Shown in pieces: positions 37,101 to 46,622 of a stretch of 64,000 nucleotides of DNA. Positions within the stretch are counted from its first letter, which is position 1; the number at the start of each line of letters is the position of its first letter. Made by a program: the position numbers and the translations under genes. The notes beneath the pieces are model-generated. The model saw nothing but the letters and a program-made list of their open reading frames with translations. It ran no database searches and was not told where the DNA came from. The stretch is from Macrotis lagotis (lineage: Eukaryota; Chordata; Mammalia; Peramelemorphia; Peramelidae), in NCBI RefSeq assembly GCF_037893015.1, contig NC_133658.1, positions 253,214,518 through 253,278,517 of the forward strand, written 5' to 3'.

Positions 37101-40100
37101 CCACAAGGATTAGTATTATTATGCTTCAATTGAGACTGGGCTTAAGGTTATGGTCAGTGTAGACAAAGACAAGGGGATATGTTTACGTAGGAAATTAATT
37201 CCAAATTCTTTAGGGTATTGGGTTCTGAACTCCTAGCTCTATTCTAGGAAAGGAGTGTAGATGTTGCTGTTGGCATCGGATGATTGGTTTATGATCATTA
37301 ATACTACTTTTCATGAAGTAGACATTTGCACAGAAGGTCACTTTTTTCTGCTTTTGTTTTCAATTGCTTATTTCCCTTTTCCTCTGGTCTAGTTTGTGAT
37401 TTTTTTTTTAGAATATCACACAATCTAGTCACTGGGGTTTCCTAATCTTCATGGCCTTGGAACAGTGTGCCAGCTTCTATGTCCTTCTATGCTGATTGGC
37501 TAATTCTCTGACAAGAACAGGGACTTCCTGTAAATAAATCACTTTTTTACTTGTTTACTGCCCCTCTCTGTTTTTGAGCCATGCTTCTTGCCAAAGTCCA
37601 TGTGACATGTTCTAAAAGGCTCTGGATTTAGACTCATATAAATTAAAAATCATCCACACTTTTTCAAGCCTCCATCCCCATGTTGGGTGATAGAGAGGGG
37701 GGTGTAAATGAAAATAAATTGGAGTCCTCTGCTGTACCTATACCAGATTGGACCTGGCCTGGATGAGGGTTGGACCAGAATTAGACCTTGCTCATTTTGA
37801 CTGAGTTTAGACCAGCATTAATCCAGGTTTAGTCCAAGATTGGTTGGACAGAGGTAGAACCAGGATTAAATCATGATTAGACCATCCCTTAAACCAAGAT
37901 TAGATCAAAGATGGACTGGTATAGAACAAGGATTTGTTCATCATTGGCTACAATTAGAATAGATGAGACTTAGTATAGGGCAAGGTCAAACCAGGATTAG
38001 ACCAAGATTTGACTAGACCTGAACCAGAATTTAACCATGCTACCAGAAACAGACAAAACAAAATCCTTTCTTCTTTGTTTTTATTAGTTCTTTGTTCTAG
38101 GTAAAATAGCTTTTTATTTTAAAGGCCCTGATTTCTTTGAATAAGAGAAAAAAGGAAATTTTCTTTTTTCTTTTTTTAGGTTTAAGTTTTTTTTGCAAGG
38201 CAGTGGGGTTAAGTAGCTTGCCCAAAGTCACACAGCTAGGTAATTATTAAGTGTATGAATTCAGATTTGAACTCAGGTACTCCTGACTCCAGGGGCTGGT
38301 GCTCTATCCACTGCTCCACCTAGCCGCCCCAAAAGGAGATTTTCTTACTAGTATGGTCAAGAATGCCAGAAAACTTTGAATAACTTGTCCTCTAGACCTA
38401 GAAAGAGTTGATGACATCCATTTTCCCAACCTACCCCAGTAAAGGTGGTTCTAGAAGGAGAATATGACTCAAAAAGAGGAGTCTTTTCAGATCCAGTTGT
38501 TTCAGCCATTCCTTTCCACTTGGGGCAGGTCTTGTTAGCCCAGTTTTCCCAGGTGGTTCTGTATTATCAGTTCTTAATTTTCTACATCAGTAGACAGAGC
38601 CAGTGACACAGAAAATTCAAACTGTGGCTAATATACAGACTTGTTTGGAACCTATTGTCAAACTGATAGATAGGGGGTTCACCTTTCTCACAATGTTTGT
38701 TCCCCCCCAAGTCTGAGTCTGCTGTCCTGGAGTTCACCTAGACAGTATGTTGGAGATATCCTGGGATACAGTTTTTATTAGGGATAACCAACAAATTGGA
38801 TAATTGACACTTGACTAATCAGAAGCAATAAAATTTCTAAGCAGTTCTGAGAGTGGGATTCCTCAGAATTCTTTTTCTGTCTCTGTCTCACCCCTTCTCT
38901 TGTCTCCTCTTCTTTCCCTAAACAGAGTACTTAGCACTGTGTGTAATAAATGTTTCTTGTCAGATGATCAAATTTCTCTCAACCACTTTGGACCTCTCCT
39001 TTGCCTCTCTGACCATCTATTTTGCATGATACAGTTTGTACTTCTTGGTTAAATATAATCTTCTTGAGGGAGGGGTTTTTTCTTTGTATTCTGAGTATTA
39101 ATTTGCTTAGTCCCTTGAACATAGGAAGCAAAAAATATCTGTTTAATTGAATTGAAGGAATCCTGTGGCCTTACTCCTAAACTTCTTTTGTTTTTCCTCT
39201 GCAGTGCTGCTGATGTCTACATTCGGGAGTACTTTCACGTCTATGCCACAGCTGGACACCCTGAAGCCATACCCCTGAGGGTCAAGCACATTGAGAGTTT
39301 TTTCCATGAGACAGACCCAACCACACTACAGTATTGCTGTCTCTCAGAAGATGGGTGCTCCTTCCGCTTCCCAACACAGTATGAGCTTGAACAGCACCCC
39401 ATTATTGTCACTACCACCACCTCATCCCAAAACCTTCATGTGCTACCTGGTTTTTTTTCCCACATTCTCATTGATGAGGCTGCTCAGATGTTAGAGTGTG
39501 AAGCCATAATGCCACTGGCTTATGCTACCCAAGATACACGCATTGCCCTGGCTGGGGACCACATGCAAAGTACTCCCAAACTCTTCAGTGTGGAGGCCAA
39601 GAAGTCTGCTGATCATTCACTCTTCAGTCGGCTATTCCAGTACTACCAGCAGGAGACTCATCAATTGACCTCCCAGTGCAGGATCACCTTCCATGAAAAC
39701 TACCGTACCACCAAAGCCATCATTCACTTTGTGTTTCACAATTTCTATGGGGCTAGCAAAATCCCTATTGAGGATAGTGGAATCCCTGAACATCCCTGGC
39801 AATATCCACTTCTGTTTTGCTATGTGTCTGGTACTCCTGAGAAAGATATCTCAATGGCATCATGGTTAAACAATGCTGAAATAGTGGAGGTCATTAAGAG
39901 GGTGCAGGAATTCTATCAGGGTTGGGTCTATCAATGGGGCAACCCTGATCAGAAGCAAATTTGTGTTGTGTCTTATGGCTCTCAGGTAAGTGGCACCTCT
40001 TTTCTTCTCTGTCTTCTCTCTCCCAAAGGGATCATAGAATTTTGGTTTGCAAACAGACTTGCATTTGTCAATGTGTTCAAAATTTATATTGATATAATTT

Positions 40101-41693
40101 GTTACATTGCCTAATTTCTTCTAGTACACCTCTCCCTTCATGAGAGTCACTTCCTATAACAGACATTTTTTAAAGGGGGGGAAAAGATGAAGAAGAAAAA
40201 ACCTCTGATAAAGCTAAGAAACAGATATGGGGTTTTTTATCTATAAATTCTCACTTCCAAATCACGATTGTTCAAATGTCCCCTGGGTACTCTGGGAGCC
40301 CCATAGTACTTCACAGGATTCTGGAGCTGTATGCATGTATAGGGATGAGGACAGAGGTAAGAGGAATATAGGGGAAGAAGTAATAATCTTTGAATCCTTT
40401 CTCCTTTGAAGAAAAGAAGAGAAATTTGAGGCCCTTCATCATAGTCAATGATTTGTTTTGATGTATGTTTCCAAATAAACATGCTCAAAAAGCATCATGT
40501 TCTAATTAAAGGCAGTATAAGAGTTCAAGACTTGTTCCTATCTATACTGGCTGTATAACCTTGGGAAAATAACTTAATCTCTCAGAGCTCTCTAGGTAAC
40601 TAAGAGGAAATGCTAACCTGTTTTGGTAGAGGGCTCCTTCAATTGAGAGTTTCCAATACTAATGGAATCACAGGTCTAGTCCTTATTTTTTATAGACAAA
40701 CACAGAAACACAGATAGTAGTAGAATGATTGTCCTTAGCAAATGCCTCAATAGGTCTTGTTCTTTATGATCACAAGTACCATTGTTTCTTAGGTGAGATT
40801 AAAAATACTGGGAGTTTGGTGGGGAAATCCCATGGCTCAGTAAACTGAAACTGGTGGAAACTTAGACCTTTTCTCTGATTAATTAGAGGAGATGGGATTT
40901 GTAAACTTTGAAATTCTCTGAAGAAGGTAACAGTCTTTTTATTGTACTGGGTAAGACTGAATAGGGAGGCAAAGTATATCATGATGGATTCTTCCCCTAG
41001 GAGAAGGCCCCAGCCACTGGCATGTGGTTCTGATGGAGTTGATATGGAGGCTGAAGTCTGGGTTTGGTCATGAAGGGTAGAGAGTCTTGAGAAAGGAGCT
41101 TATTCTGGGTTGAGTTCCCTGCTTGATCCCTATCATCCTGTTGGTCTGTTTCCCAGGTAAAAAGACTGAGGGAGGAACTGAGGAAGAAGCAACTGGGAGA
41201 AGTGGTAGTGGAGAATTTTGAAAATGTGCCAGGTGAGTATTTTGTAGCAGATTCATAAAATTGGAAGGTGATGTGTCTATGTCCCATGGAGGGGAGATGA
41301 TGAGGTGTCTATTTAGCTATCCATTTAGACCCTCATTCAATGGCTGGTTCCTCTAGCTAGGCTCCTGAGCAATGTATGATGGGGGAACTATTTTCTAAGG
41401 CTTGGAATATTAAATCAGAAGACCTATTAAGGAAATGAAAAGAGAGGAGATAAAGCATTTATATGCGTCAGGCACATCAGGGTTTTTACAAATGTTATCT
41501 CATTTGATGATGAAGGATGGCCCAAGAGTCACTCTATTTGTATGTTTGGGGTGTTGGAGATCATCAGGATCCCTTCGCAGACCCTCTAAGACTGAGTCTG
41601 GCATTAGTTGCCACACCTCAGGTAAAGAGACTTGGTTGTGTTCTTTTATAACCACAGCAGGGACTTTTTGCCTTTCCTGATTGGAGAGATGTA

Positions 41694-41744
<51 letters not shown>

Positions 41745-44700
41745 CACTTTAGCTAGAAGCTGAACATCGAGAGGCAGGGGATAAGAAATAGGAAGCAAGG
41801 AAACTCTGTTGGATCACACAATCTAGATAGCTCTCTAGATAGCTAGATATCTAGCCACCTTAATAACCTTTATTCTATAACAAGTAAGGACAAAACTTCT
41901 TTGGCACTATTTGGAGGACTTCCAGGGGTCAATCCAAGATGGTGGAGTAGAGAAAATACTCAGCTAACCTCTCTCAGTATTCTCCTCCAAGAAACTTTAA
42001 ATAAATATCTCAAATCAAAATTTGGAGTGGCAGAACCAAAGAAAAAAGTCAGGGTGAGACATTTTTCCAGTCCCAAGACAACTTAGGCTGGAAAGAGAGA
42101 TATGTGACATGAGAGATCATATGGATACAACATTGGTGGTGGGACTAACTGAAACAACAATAGCAGCAGGAGTTTTGAGAGATCTCAAGTCAGAAAAGGC
42201 AACCAGCAACTGGTCAGAAAAAAATGAAAGGGGATCCTTGTGGTAGTACTTGATGCAGGATTTGAAGTCCTATTGCCTATACCCACTTTTAGGTCACAGT
42301 TCAAAGTCAGAAAAGAACATTTTTGGTCAAGGTAGAACAGGGATTCTGAGGAACAGGATCACTTTCAGTAACAAAGGAGCAAGGAATCTGAGGAACTGTG
42401 TCTCTTGTATCCCAAGGAAGCAAAATCCCTGAGTAGTATTGAATGCAATCTCAAAATATCAGGGGCCCTTCCTGGGTAAGGATTAGAGGATAGACCAGGA
42501 AAGCAGTGACCACACCTCTCCCCAAATCGTATTACCGTGGAAACCCCCAAAACTCTCATGTTCTCAGAACTAGCTCTGAAAATAACAGTGTGAAAAATCT
42601 TGAAATTTGGTACAGTGACCCTCCGCTTTCCACACCAGGATCAGAGCCCAAATTTAATATGAATTCAAAGTCAAGAACTAGGCTGGAAAATGAGAAGAAG
42701 AAAATAACCTGATCAAAAAAATTACTATGGTGACAGGGAAGACTGGCATAAAAACTTGGAAGAAGTCAATGAAGTAAAGGAGCTATAAGCAAAAGCCTGA
42801 GAGGGAAAAAATGGGGAAATTGGATTCAAGCTGAAAAAAAATTTCCTAAAAGAGCTAAAAAAAAATTAAATTCAAAATGAAATAAGATTTGTAGAGGAAA
42901 ATTTAGGTAAAGAAATAAAAATGAGAAAAAAATTTTGAAAATGCAATAGCAGCAAAAAATAAAGTGAAATTCCATTTAAAACAACTGCATACAATACACA
43001 ATATTTGAAAGTCTACATACCAAGACAAATAGGGACTATATGAACACAATTACAGAATACTTCACACAGATAAAGATATATCTAAACAATTAGAGCCAGT
43101 CCCCAATTGATAAATGGTCAAAGTATATGAACAGGCAGTTTCTAAGAGAAGAAATAGTCACATGAAAAATTATTTAAATCATTATTGAGTCAAGAAATTA
43201 AAATTAAAACAATTTTCAGATAAAATTTCATACCTATCAGATTAAGTAACATGACATAAAAGAAAAAAGGACAAAAGCTAGAGGGAATGTGGAAAATTGG
43301 TTCATTAATGCTGTGAACTTATTCAACCATTCTGGAGAACAATTTGGAATTATACCCAAAGGGCTATAAAAATATTACAGATGCAGAAATACCACTACTA
43401 AGTCTGTATCCCAAATTGATCAAAGAAATGGGAAAAGGATTTATTTGTCCTTTATTTATAGCAGCTCTTTTCTATGTTGGCAAATAATTGGAAATTGAGG
43501 GGTTCTCATTGTTTGAGTAATGGCTTAACAAGTTGTATTTGATTATGATAGAATATCATTATGCTATACGAAATGATGAGCAAAATGGTTTCAGAAAAAT
43601 CTAGGATAACCTATGAGTTGATTCAAAGACAAGTGAGCCAGAACCAAGGGAATATTATATACAGTGACAGCAATATTTTAAATATGATCATTTGTGAAAG
43701 ACTTAGCTACTTTGATCAAGACTATGATGGACAATTCCAAAGGACACGATGAAAAATGCTGTCCTCTAGAAAGAGAACTGATGAATTCTGAGTATAGATT
43801 GAAGTATAGCTTTTTTAAAACCATATTTTAGAACTCAAAATTTTAGAAAGTGAATATTAAATTTCTTTGCACATATTTGGGAAATAATTTGGAAAATTTG
43901 CCTCTTGTAAAAATATTTCCCAAACATATGCAAAGAAATTTAATATTCATTTTCTAAAATTTTGAGGTCCAAATTCTCTCCTTTTCTCTCTTCTCCCAAA
44001 ACTTGTGGTGAAGAAATATGATTATGATTAGACATGTGAACTAATGGAAAATATTTTCATAGCTGCCATGCTGCAAAAGAAAACACACACACACACACAC
44101 ACACACGCAAAAAACCCCCCAAAATACAGTATTTTATTTTTTCCCAATTATATATCAAAAGAATTTTAAGCATTCATTTTATAAGATTTTGAGTTCCAAA
44201 TTTAGAATTCTCAATAAATTTAGAATTTGGAATTCTCTCTCCCTCCCCTCTTCCTAAAATAGTAATCAAGATAGCATTTTATTTTTCCCCCAATTATATT
44301 CTATTAAAATAAAAAATAAAATATATTAAAAAAAAAAAAAAAGGAAGTGGGCATATGTGAGAAGACTCTAGTTGTGGCCCAAAGCCAAATGTCTAAGAAT
44401 TCTGGCTTTGGCTACTTCTTTTCCCTACAACAGGAAATGGTTCCCAGGGTAGTTTTCCCTACCTCTTCCATCCCCACTCTACTTGCCTTCCTAGAGTAAT
44501 CTGGCTCCTCTACTTGTAGAAGTTCCTACCTAATCTAACAATGTTCTGATTTGGCTCTTCACCTAGGTCGTGAGTTCCGAGTAGTTATTCTCAGTACAGT
44601 ACATACCCAGGACAGCCTTCTCAGCAACTCGGCCACCCACCTGGAATTCTTCAATGAACCTTGTATACTTAAGACAGTGATGACCAGGGCCCAATCACAG

Positions 44701-45033
44701 TTGGTTGTTGTGGGTGATCCCACTGCCCTTTGTACCTATGGACATTGCAGGGAGATATGGAAGAACTTTATCCAAAAGACATTTGAGCAAAACAATGTGC
44801 TTCCTGCACACCTTAAAATGAAAGATGTGGAACAAAGTTCCTTGCTGAACTTGGCTTGGCAAAATAGACAGACCCCTGGGGCAACAGTCAGGGAAAACTT
44901 CTTAGAAGAGGAGGATAACCAGCATACCATTACCTCCCAGGTGTCCGATGCTGGACGTAGTGGTGATGTCCCTATCCTGCAGGAGTTATTGAATAAAGGA
45001 AAAAATGTGGCAGGGAAAGTACCTGAGAAATAG
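29751..45033 (+). CDS. HELZ2-like: HELZ2-like zinc-finger / single SF1 helicase gene (8 coding exons)
   Basis: Coding exons: 29,751-30,829; 32,134-32,317; 32,472-32,579; 32,925-33,460; 34,133-34,771; 39,205-39,985; 41,157-41,232; 44,567-45,033. They join without frameshift to 1,289 residues. In order: Cys/His cluster C48-C51-H68-C69; CCCH-type fingers at C105/C114/C120 (S124 in place of His) and C234/C243/C250/H254; a C179/C182/C199/H202 cluster; a C2H2 finger C309/C312/H325/H331; a CCCH finger C358/C364/C370/H374 across the exon 2-3 join; the HELZ2-type middle region (FDFGRRPVL from 525); then an SF1 helicase with Walker A GPFGTGKT 816-823, motif Ia near 843-851, DEAA 939-942, GDxxQ 966-970, ENYRT 1013-1017, PGREFR 1134-1139 and TRAQ 1174-1177. 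The family is an RNA/DNA helicase that in other mammals acts as an interferon-induced antiviral factor and nuclear-receptor coactivator. Typical HELZ2 (about 2,650 residues) goes on to an RNB domain and a second helicase; both are absent here. The ATG is the first in the predicted transcript frame but has a weak context (C at -3, T at +4). Assignment to HELZ2 is from remembered family features. Confidence 0.85.
31147..31178. repeat. (AT)n microsatellite
   Basis: 32 bases of alternating AT inside intron 2. Confidence 0.9.
31850..32045 (-). repeat. MIR-like SINE, antisense, close to exon 3
   Basis: It reads 'aggtcatctaattcagtcct', 'ccagatgaggcaactgggag', 'gctcaaggtcacatagataa', then 'tttttctgattctaaatcca'. 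It ends about 90 bases before the exon 3 acceptor. Confidence 0.7.
32134..32317 (+). CDS. HELZ2-like: Exon 3: completes the fourth CCCH finger (residues 360-421)
   Basis: Acceptor 'ccattctgtcag|acaag' follows a strong pyrimidine tract; donor 'ctggtg|gtgagt'. Joined to exon 2 it gives C358-x5-C364-x5-C370-x3-H374, a regular finger, followed by an AHSLEELQEW segment characteristic of HELZ2. This join is why the longer open frame starting at 32,054 was not used. Confidence 0.85.
32472..32579 (+). CDS. HELZ2-like: Exon 4 (residues 422-457)
   Basis: A 36-codon exon, too short for a simple open-frame search. Acceptor 'gcttctcatcag|aaatc', donor 'tccaag|gtttgt'. Both ends are in phase 0, so skipping it would keep the frame. 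It encodes a basic stretch ending WKFIIHSK. Confidence 0.8.
32925..33460 (+). CDS. HELZ2-like: Exon 5: HELZ2-type middle region (residues 458-635)
   Basis: Acceptor 'ccctctctgtag|ggccg', donor 'gtggccag|gtaaaa'. It contains FDFGRRPVL (525-533) and NYRERMHQFLY followed by a Glu/Gln-rich segment, features that separate HELZ2 from HELZ and MOV10. It ends with two bases of codon 636. Confidence 0.85.
33461..34132 (+). other. Intron 5
   Basis: 672 bases holding one young SINE and a short (GGGA)n stretch near 33,921-33,938. It ends 'gttcccttttctacag'. Confidence 0.75.
33599..33755 (+). mobile_element. CORE-SINE in intron 5
   Basis: Full-length young copy, 'ggggcagctaggtggtgcag' to the 'aaaaacctaaaaaaaaat' tail. 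'atgtcact' lies on both sides. Confidence 0.95.
34133..34771 (+). CDS. HELZ2-like: Exon 6: helicase motifs Q and I (residues 636-849)
   Basis: Acceptor 'ccttttctacag|gctca', donor 'actgatag|gtgagt'. It holds the ATP-binding loop GPFGTGKT (816-823), preceded by a Q-motif-like segment (AKQKQAI) and followed by the start of motif Ia. It ends with two bases of codon 849, completed as Ser. Confidence 0.9.
35637..35795 (+). mobile_element. CORE-SINE in intron 6
   Basis: Head slightly shortened ('ggggcacagtggataaagca'), otherwise complete. The flanks 'aaaaataactatcatg' and 'aaaaataaccatcatg' form a 16-base target-site duplication with one mismatch. Confidence 0.9.
36550..36930 (+). repeat. Ancient unnamed interspersed repeat, intron copy
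   Basis: Blocks 'gacagattgtgaagagcctt', 'caatgtggaatgggcaacta' and 'ttggaagttattgcagtaat' follow the same order as in the copies at 2.6 and 14.5 kb. Confidence 0.5.
37740..38045 (+). repeat. Degenerate ~12-bp minisatellite in intron 6
   Basis: Units resembling 'accaggattaga' recur through about 300 bases: 'accagaattaga', 'accagcattaat', 'accaggattaaa', 'accaagattaga', 'accaggattaga', 'accagaatttaa'. Spacing is irregular, as in an old, decaying array. Confidence 0.7.
38165..38332 (-). mobile_element. CORE-SINE in intron 6, antisense
   Basis: It runs from 'ttttttaggtttaagttttt' to 'ccacctagccgcccc'. The flanks 'aaaaggaaattttctt' and 'aaaaggagattttctt' form the target-site duplication with one mismatch. 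Confidence 0.9.
39025..39160 (+). repeat. L2 LINE 3' end just before exon 7
   Basis: It carries 'taatcttcttgagggaggg', 'tttgtattctgagtattaat' and a 'tttaattgaattgaagga' end. It lies about 45 bases before the exon 7 acceptor. Confidence 0.6.
39205..39985 (+). CDS. HELZ2-like: Exon 7: helicase motifs Ia to IV (residues 850-1109)
   Basis: Acceptor 'tttcctctgcag|tgctg', donor 'gctctcag|gtaagt'. It encodes the rest of motif Ia (SAADVYI), the Walker B box D939-E940-A-A, motif III G966-D967-H-M-Q970 and the ENYRTTKAI segment. All key residues for ATP hydrolysis are present. Confidence 0.9.
39986..41156 (+). other. Intron 7
   Basis: 1.2 kb without a clear repeat copy or further exon. It ends 'ggtctgtttcccag'. 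Confidence 0.65.
41157..41232 (+). CDS. HELZ2-like: Exon 8 (residues 1110-1134)
   Basis: A 76-base exon that an open-frame search would miss. Acceptor 'ctgtttcccag|gtaaa', donor 'gtgccag|gtgagt'. It encodes VKRLREELRKK and the VVENFENVP lead into helicase motif V, which is completed by exon 9 as PGREFRVVILSTVHT. Confidence 0.85.
41697..41740. repeat. (GT)n microsatellite
   Basis: 44 bases of GT inside intron 8. Confidence 0.95.
41925..43885 (+). mobile_element. Internally deleted L1 with both ends kept
   Basis: The 5' end 'ccaagatggtggagtagag' is the L1-type start. ORF1-like coiled-coil coding sequence decays through about 42,830-42,950, a short ORF2 piece follows (about 42,965-43,085, 'aagacaaatagggactatat'), and then the 3' region from 'ccccaattgataaatggtca' to 'agaactgatgaattctgag'. 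Most of ORF1 and ORF2 is missing. No frame is intact. Confidence 0.7.
43831..43970. repeat. 55-bp inverted repeat (hairpin)
   Basis: The left arm 43,831-43,885 and the right arm 43,915-43,970 are reverse complements with only about four mismatches, separated by a 29-base spacer. The arms are the terminal part of an L1 3' end in sense and antisense. Confidence 0.85.
43971..44335 (-). mobile_element. L1 3' end, antisense
   Basis: Antisense L1-tail sequence: 'ttcattttataagattttga' near 44,172 repeats the arm-like sequence, with a (CA)n stretch at about 44,084-44,107 and A/T-rich ends. Confidence 0.5.
44567..45033 (+). CDS. HELZ2-like: Exon 9: motifs V and VI, C-terminus and stop (residues 1135-1289)
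   Basis: Acceptor 'ctcttcacctag|gtcgt'. Motif V is completed at the splice join and motif VI T1174-R1175-A-Q1177 follows, with the expected VVVGDP end. The tail contains a Glu-rich segment and VPILQELLNKGKNVA before TAG (45,031) and a second in-frame TAG directly after it. In HELZ2 the sequence would be expected to continue into a long RNB-encoding exon. Confidence 0.85.
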
Positions 45034-45041
45034 TAGAATTA

Positions 45042-45201
45042 GGGGTGACTAGGTGGCGCTGTGGATAGAGCACCAGCCTTGGAGTCAGGAGTACCTGAGT
45101 TCAAATTCGGCCTTAGACACTTAATAATAATGACCTAGCTGTGTGGCCTTGGGCAAGCCACTTAACCCCATTGCCTTTCTAAAAAGAAAAAGAAAAAAAA
45201 A
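45042..45201 (+). mobile_element. CORE-SINE directly behind the stop codon, in the 3' UTR
   Basis: It starts 'aggggtgactaggtggcgct' eight bases after the TAG. The flanks 'gaaatagtagaatt' and 'ggaataatgaaatt' agree at 10 of 14 positions and may be a decayed target-site duplication that includes the stop codon. Confidence 0.9.
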
Positions 45202-45757
45202 GGAATAATGAAATTGGCTGCTGGATTTGATATTCCCTCCATTATAAAATGTGTCAGTGTTGCAGGAATACTTATCGATTGAGCCCAAGATAGAACCTGT
45301 AGGAACTGTGTACTGATTAAGTAGACCTTACATGTTCCCAGAAACATAACTTAAAGGTTTCAATAATGGCAAGAAATTTGCCTCTTTGTAAATCTAGGGA
45401 TTAGACACATATAGCATAACTAATGTTTACTAGATTATAACATACTCAGACTTAAAGCAGTCATCACTAAATACCCTCTCATGGGTTTCTCTCATACCTT
45501 CACACAGGTGACTTTACTAGTCTTGATTTCTTCAATGTAGCTGCCACTACAGCCACTTGCAGTTATATTTGATCTGGCTATGTCTGCCTGCTGAAACTTT
45601 AACAAAAGTGTCCATGTGTAAAAAATACTGCATATTTAAAAAAAATGGATTGTATAAGCAACGGTTTTCCCTGGTCTCAGAACACTACTGTACCAATGGA
45701 TGTACCAATAATATCTAAATCATGAATACTCTGAAACCATGTACAAACCAGGTTTGT

Positions 45758-45781
45758 AATAAAATGTAAACAGTAAATAAA
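45758..45781 (+). terminator. Poly(A) signals, proximal pair
   Basis: AATAAA occurs at 45,758-45,763 and again at 45,776-45,781. The sequence after them is only weakly GT-rich. Confidence 0.5.
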
Positions 45782-45982
45782 GACAGACCAGTTTGACCCA
45801 TTTTCTGAAAGAGCTGTGATTCAGTTGCCTTTCCACAAGGAATACTGTATTTATTTCCCATCAGTGCTTACTCATAGTTCTTGTTACATTTTTTAATATC
45901 GTATCATAGAATATTGTACCAGTATCTTATAGTTTTATAAATATCTGCTGCTTTATAGTATCTGCTGAGTCTTTCAATTTAA

Positions 45983-45988
45983 AATAAA
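45983..45988 (+). terminator. Poly(A) signal, distal
   Basis: AATAAA followed 15-30 bases later by 'gtctcttggttattg', a good T/GT-rich downstream element. It is the best candidate for the transcript end. Confidence 0.55.
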
Positions 45989-46169
45989 AGTTTTCATAAC
46001 CAATGTCTCTTGGTTATTGAGGATCTCAAAAATCATCAGGTTTAATTGAAAATTCACTACCATATACTGTCAGTCTGTGCACTGCAGAACCTTTGAGATA
46101 TATTAGAAATTCATTCATTAGACTCATTTTTCCAATTCAATTTCAGGCAATAAATAAATTTCACTGTAT

Positions 46170-46360
46170 TTCCAGGCACTGACTGCAGTAAGGATACAAA
46201 CAAAAACACATCTCTGCTTAGTGTAGCCCATATTCATGTAGAGTAAGGAAACAGAGAACTAACAGGGGATTCAGGAAAGATCTGTTGTACAGGTGGCCCT
46301 GGAAAAGAATTTTGAAGGAAGTGAGGAAAGGGAGCAATTCAGGTGTTTGAGACCAGTACC
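46170..46360 (+). repeat. Ancient unnamed interspersed repeat fragment
   Basis: 'tccaggcactgactgcagta', 'ggggattcaggaaagatctg' and 'tttgaaggaagtgaggaaag' follow the family order seen at 2.0 kb. Confidence 0.5.
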
Positions 46361-46389
46361 ATACCATCTATACAGTTACAGAGGCAGAA

Positions 46390-46622
46390 GATGGACTATG
46401 GCAAATGGAGAACAACATCAATCAATACAATGAACCGTGACATTCAAAGGAATTATGATGAAAGATGTATCCCACCCCAAAGAGAACTGATGGATTATGA
46501 GTGAAAACTGAAATCTATTTTCTTTCACCTTATTTTTCTTGCTTTTTTTGGAAGCAAGGCTCATATGGAAATATGGCACACATGACTTCATACATATAAA
46601 GGATATAATATTTTCTCAATGG
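46390..46622 (+). mobile_element. L1 3' end, left part, split by the RTE-like element
   Basis: 'agagaactgatggattatga' and 'tggaaatatggcacacatga' are L1 3'-end blocks. The sequence breaks at 46,622 after 'ctcaatgg' and resumes at 49,908 with the same eight bases. Confidence 0.75.

Larger units (their letters stand above)
34772..39204 (+). other. Intron 6 (longest, 4.4 kb)
   Basis: It contains two SINEs (35,637 and 38,170), a copy of the unnamed dispersed repeat at about 36,550-36,930, a degenerate minisatellite at 37,740-38,045 and L2 3' ends at about 38,915-38,975 and 39,025-39,160. It ends 'tttttcctctgcag'. No additional exon is apparent. Confidence 0.7.
41233..44566 (+). other. Intron 8
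   Basis: It contains a (GT)n microsatellite, an internally deleted L1 (about 41,925-43,885) and an antisense L1-tail segment joined to it through a hairpin. It ends 'ttggctcttcacctag'. Confidence 0.7.
45034..46010 (+). other. 3' untranslated region (predicted)
   Basis: After the SINE the sequence has no repeat I recognise and no long open frame. It ends by the poly(A) signals listed separately. The end given assumes the last signal is used. Confidence 0.5.
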
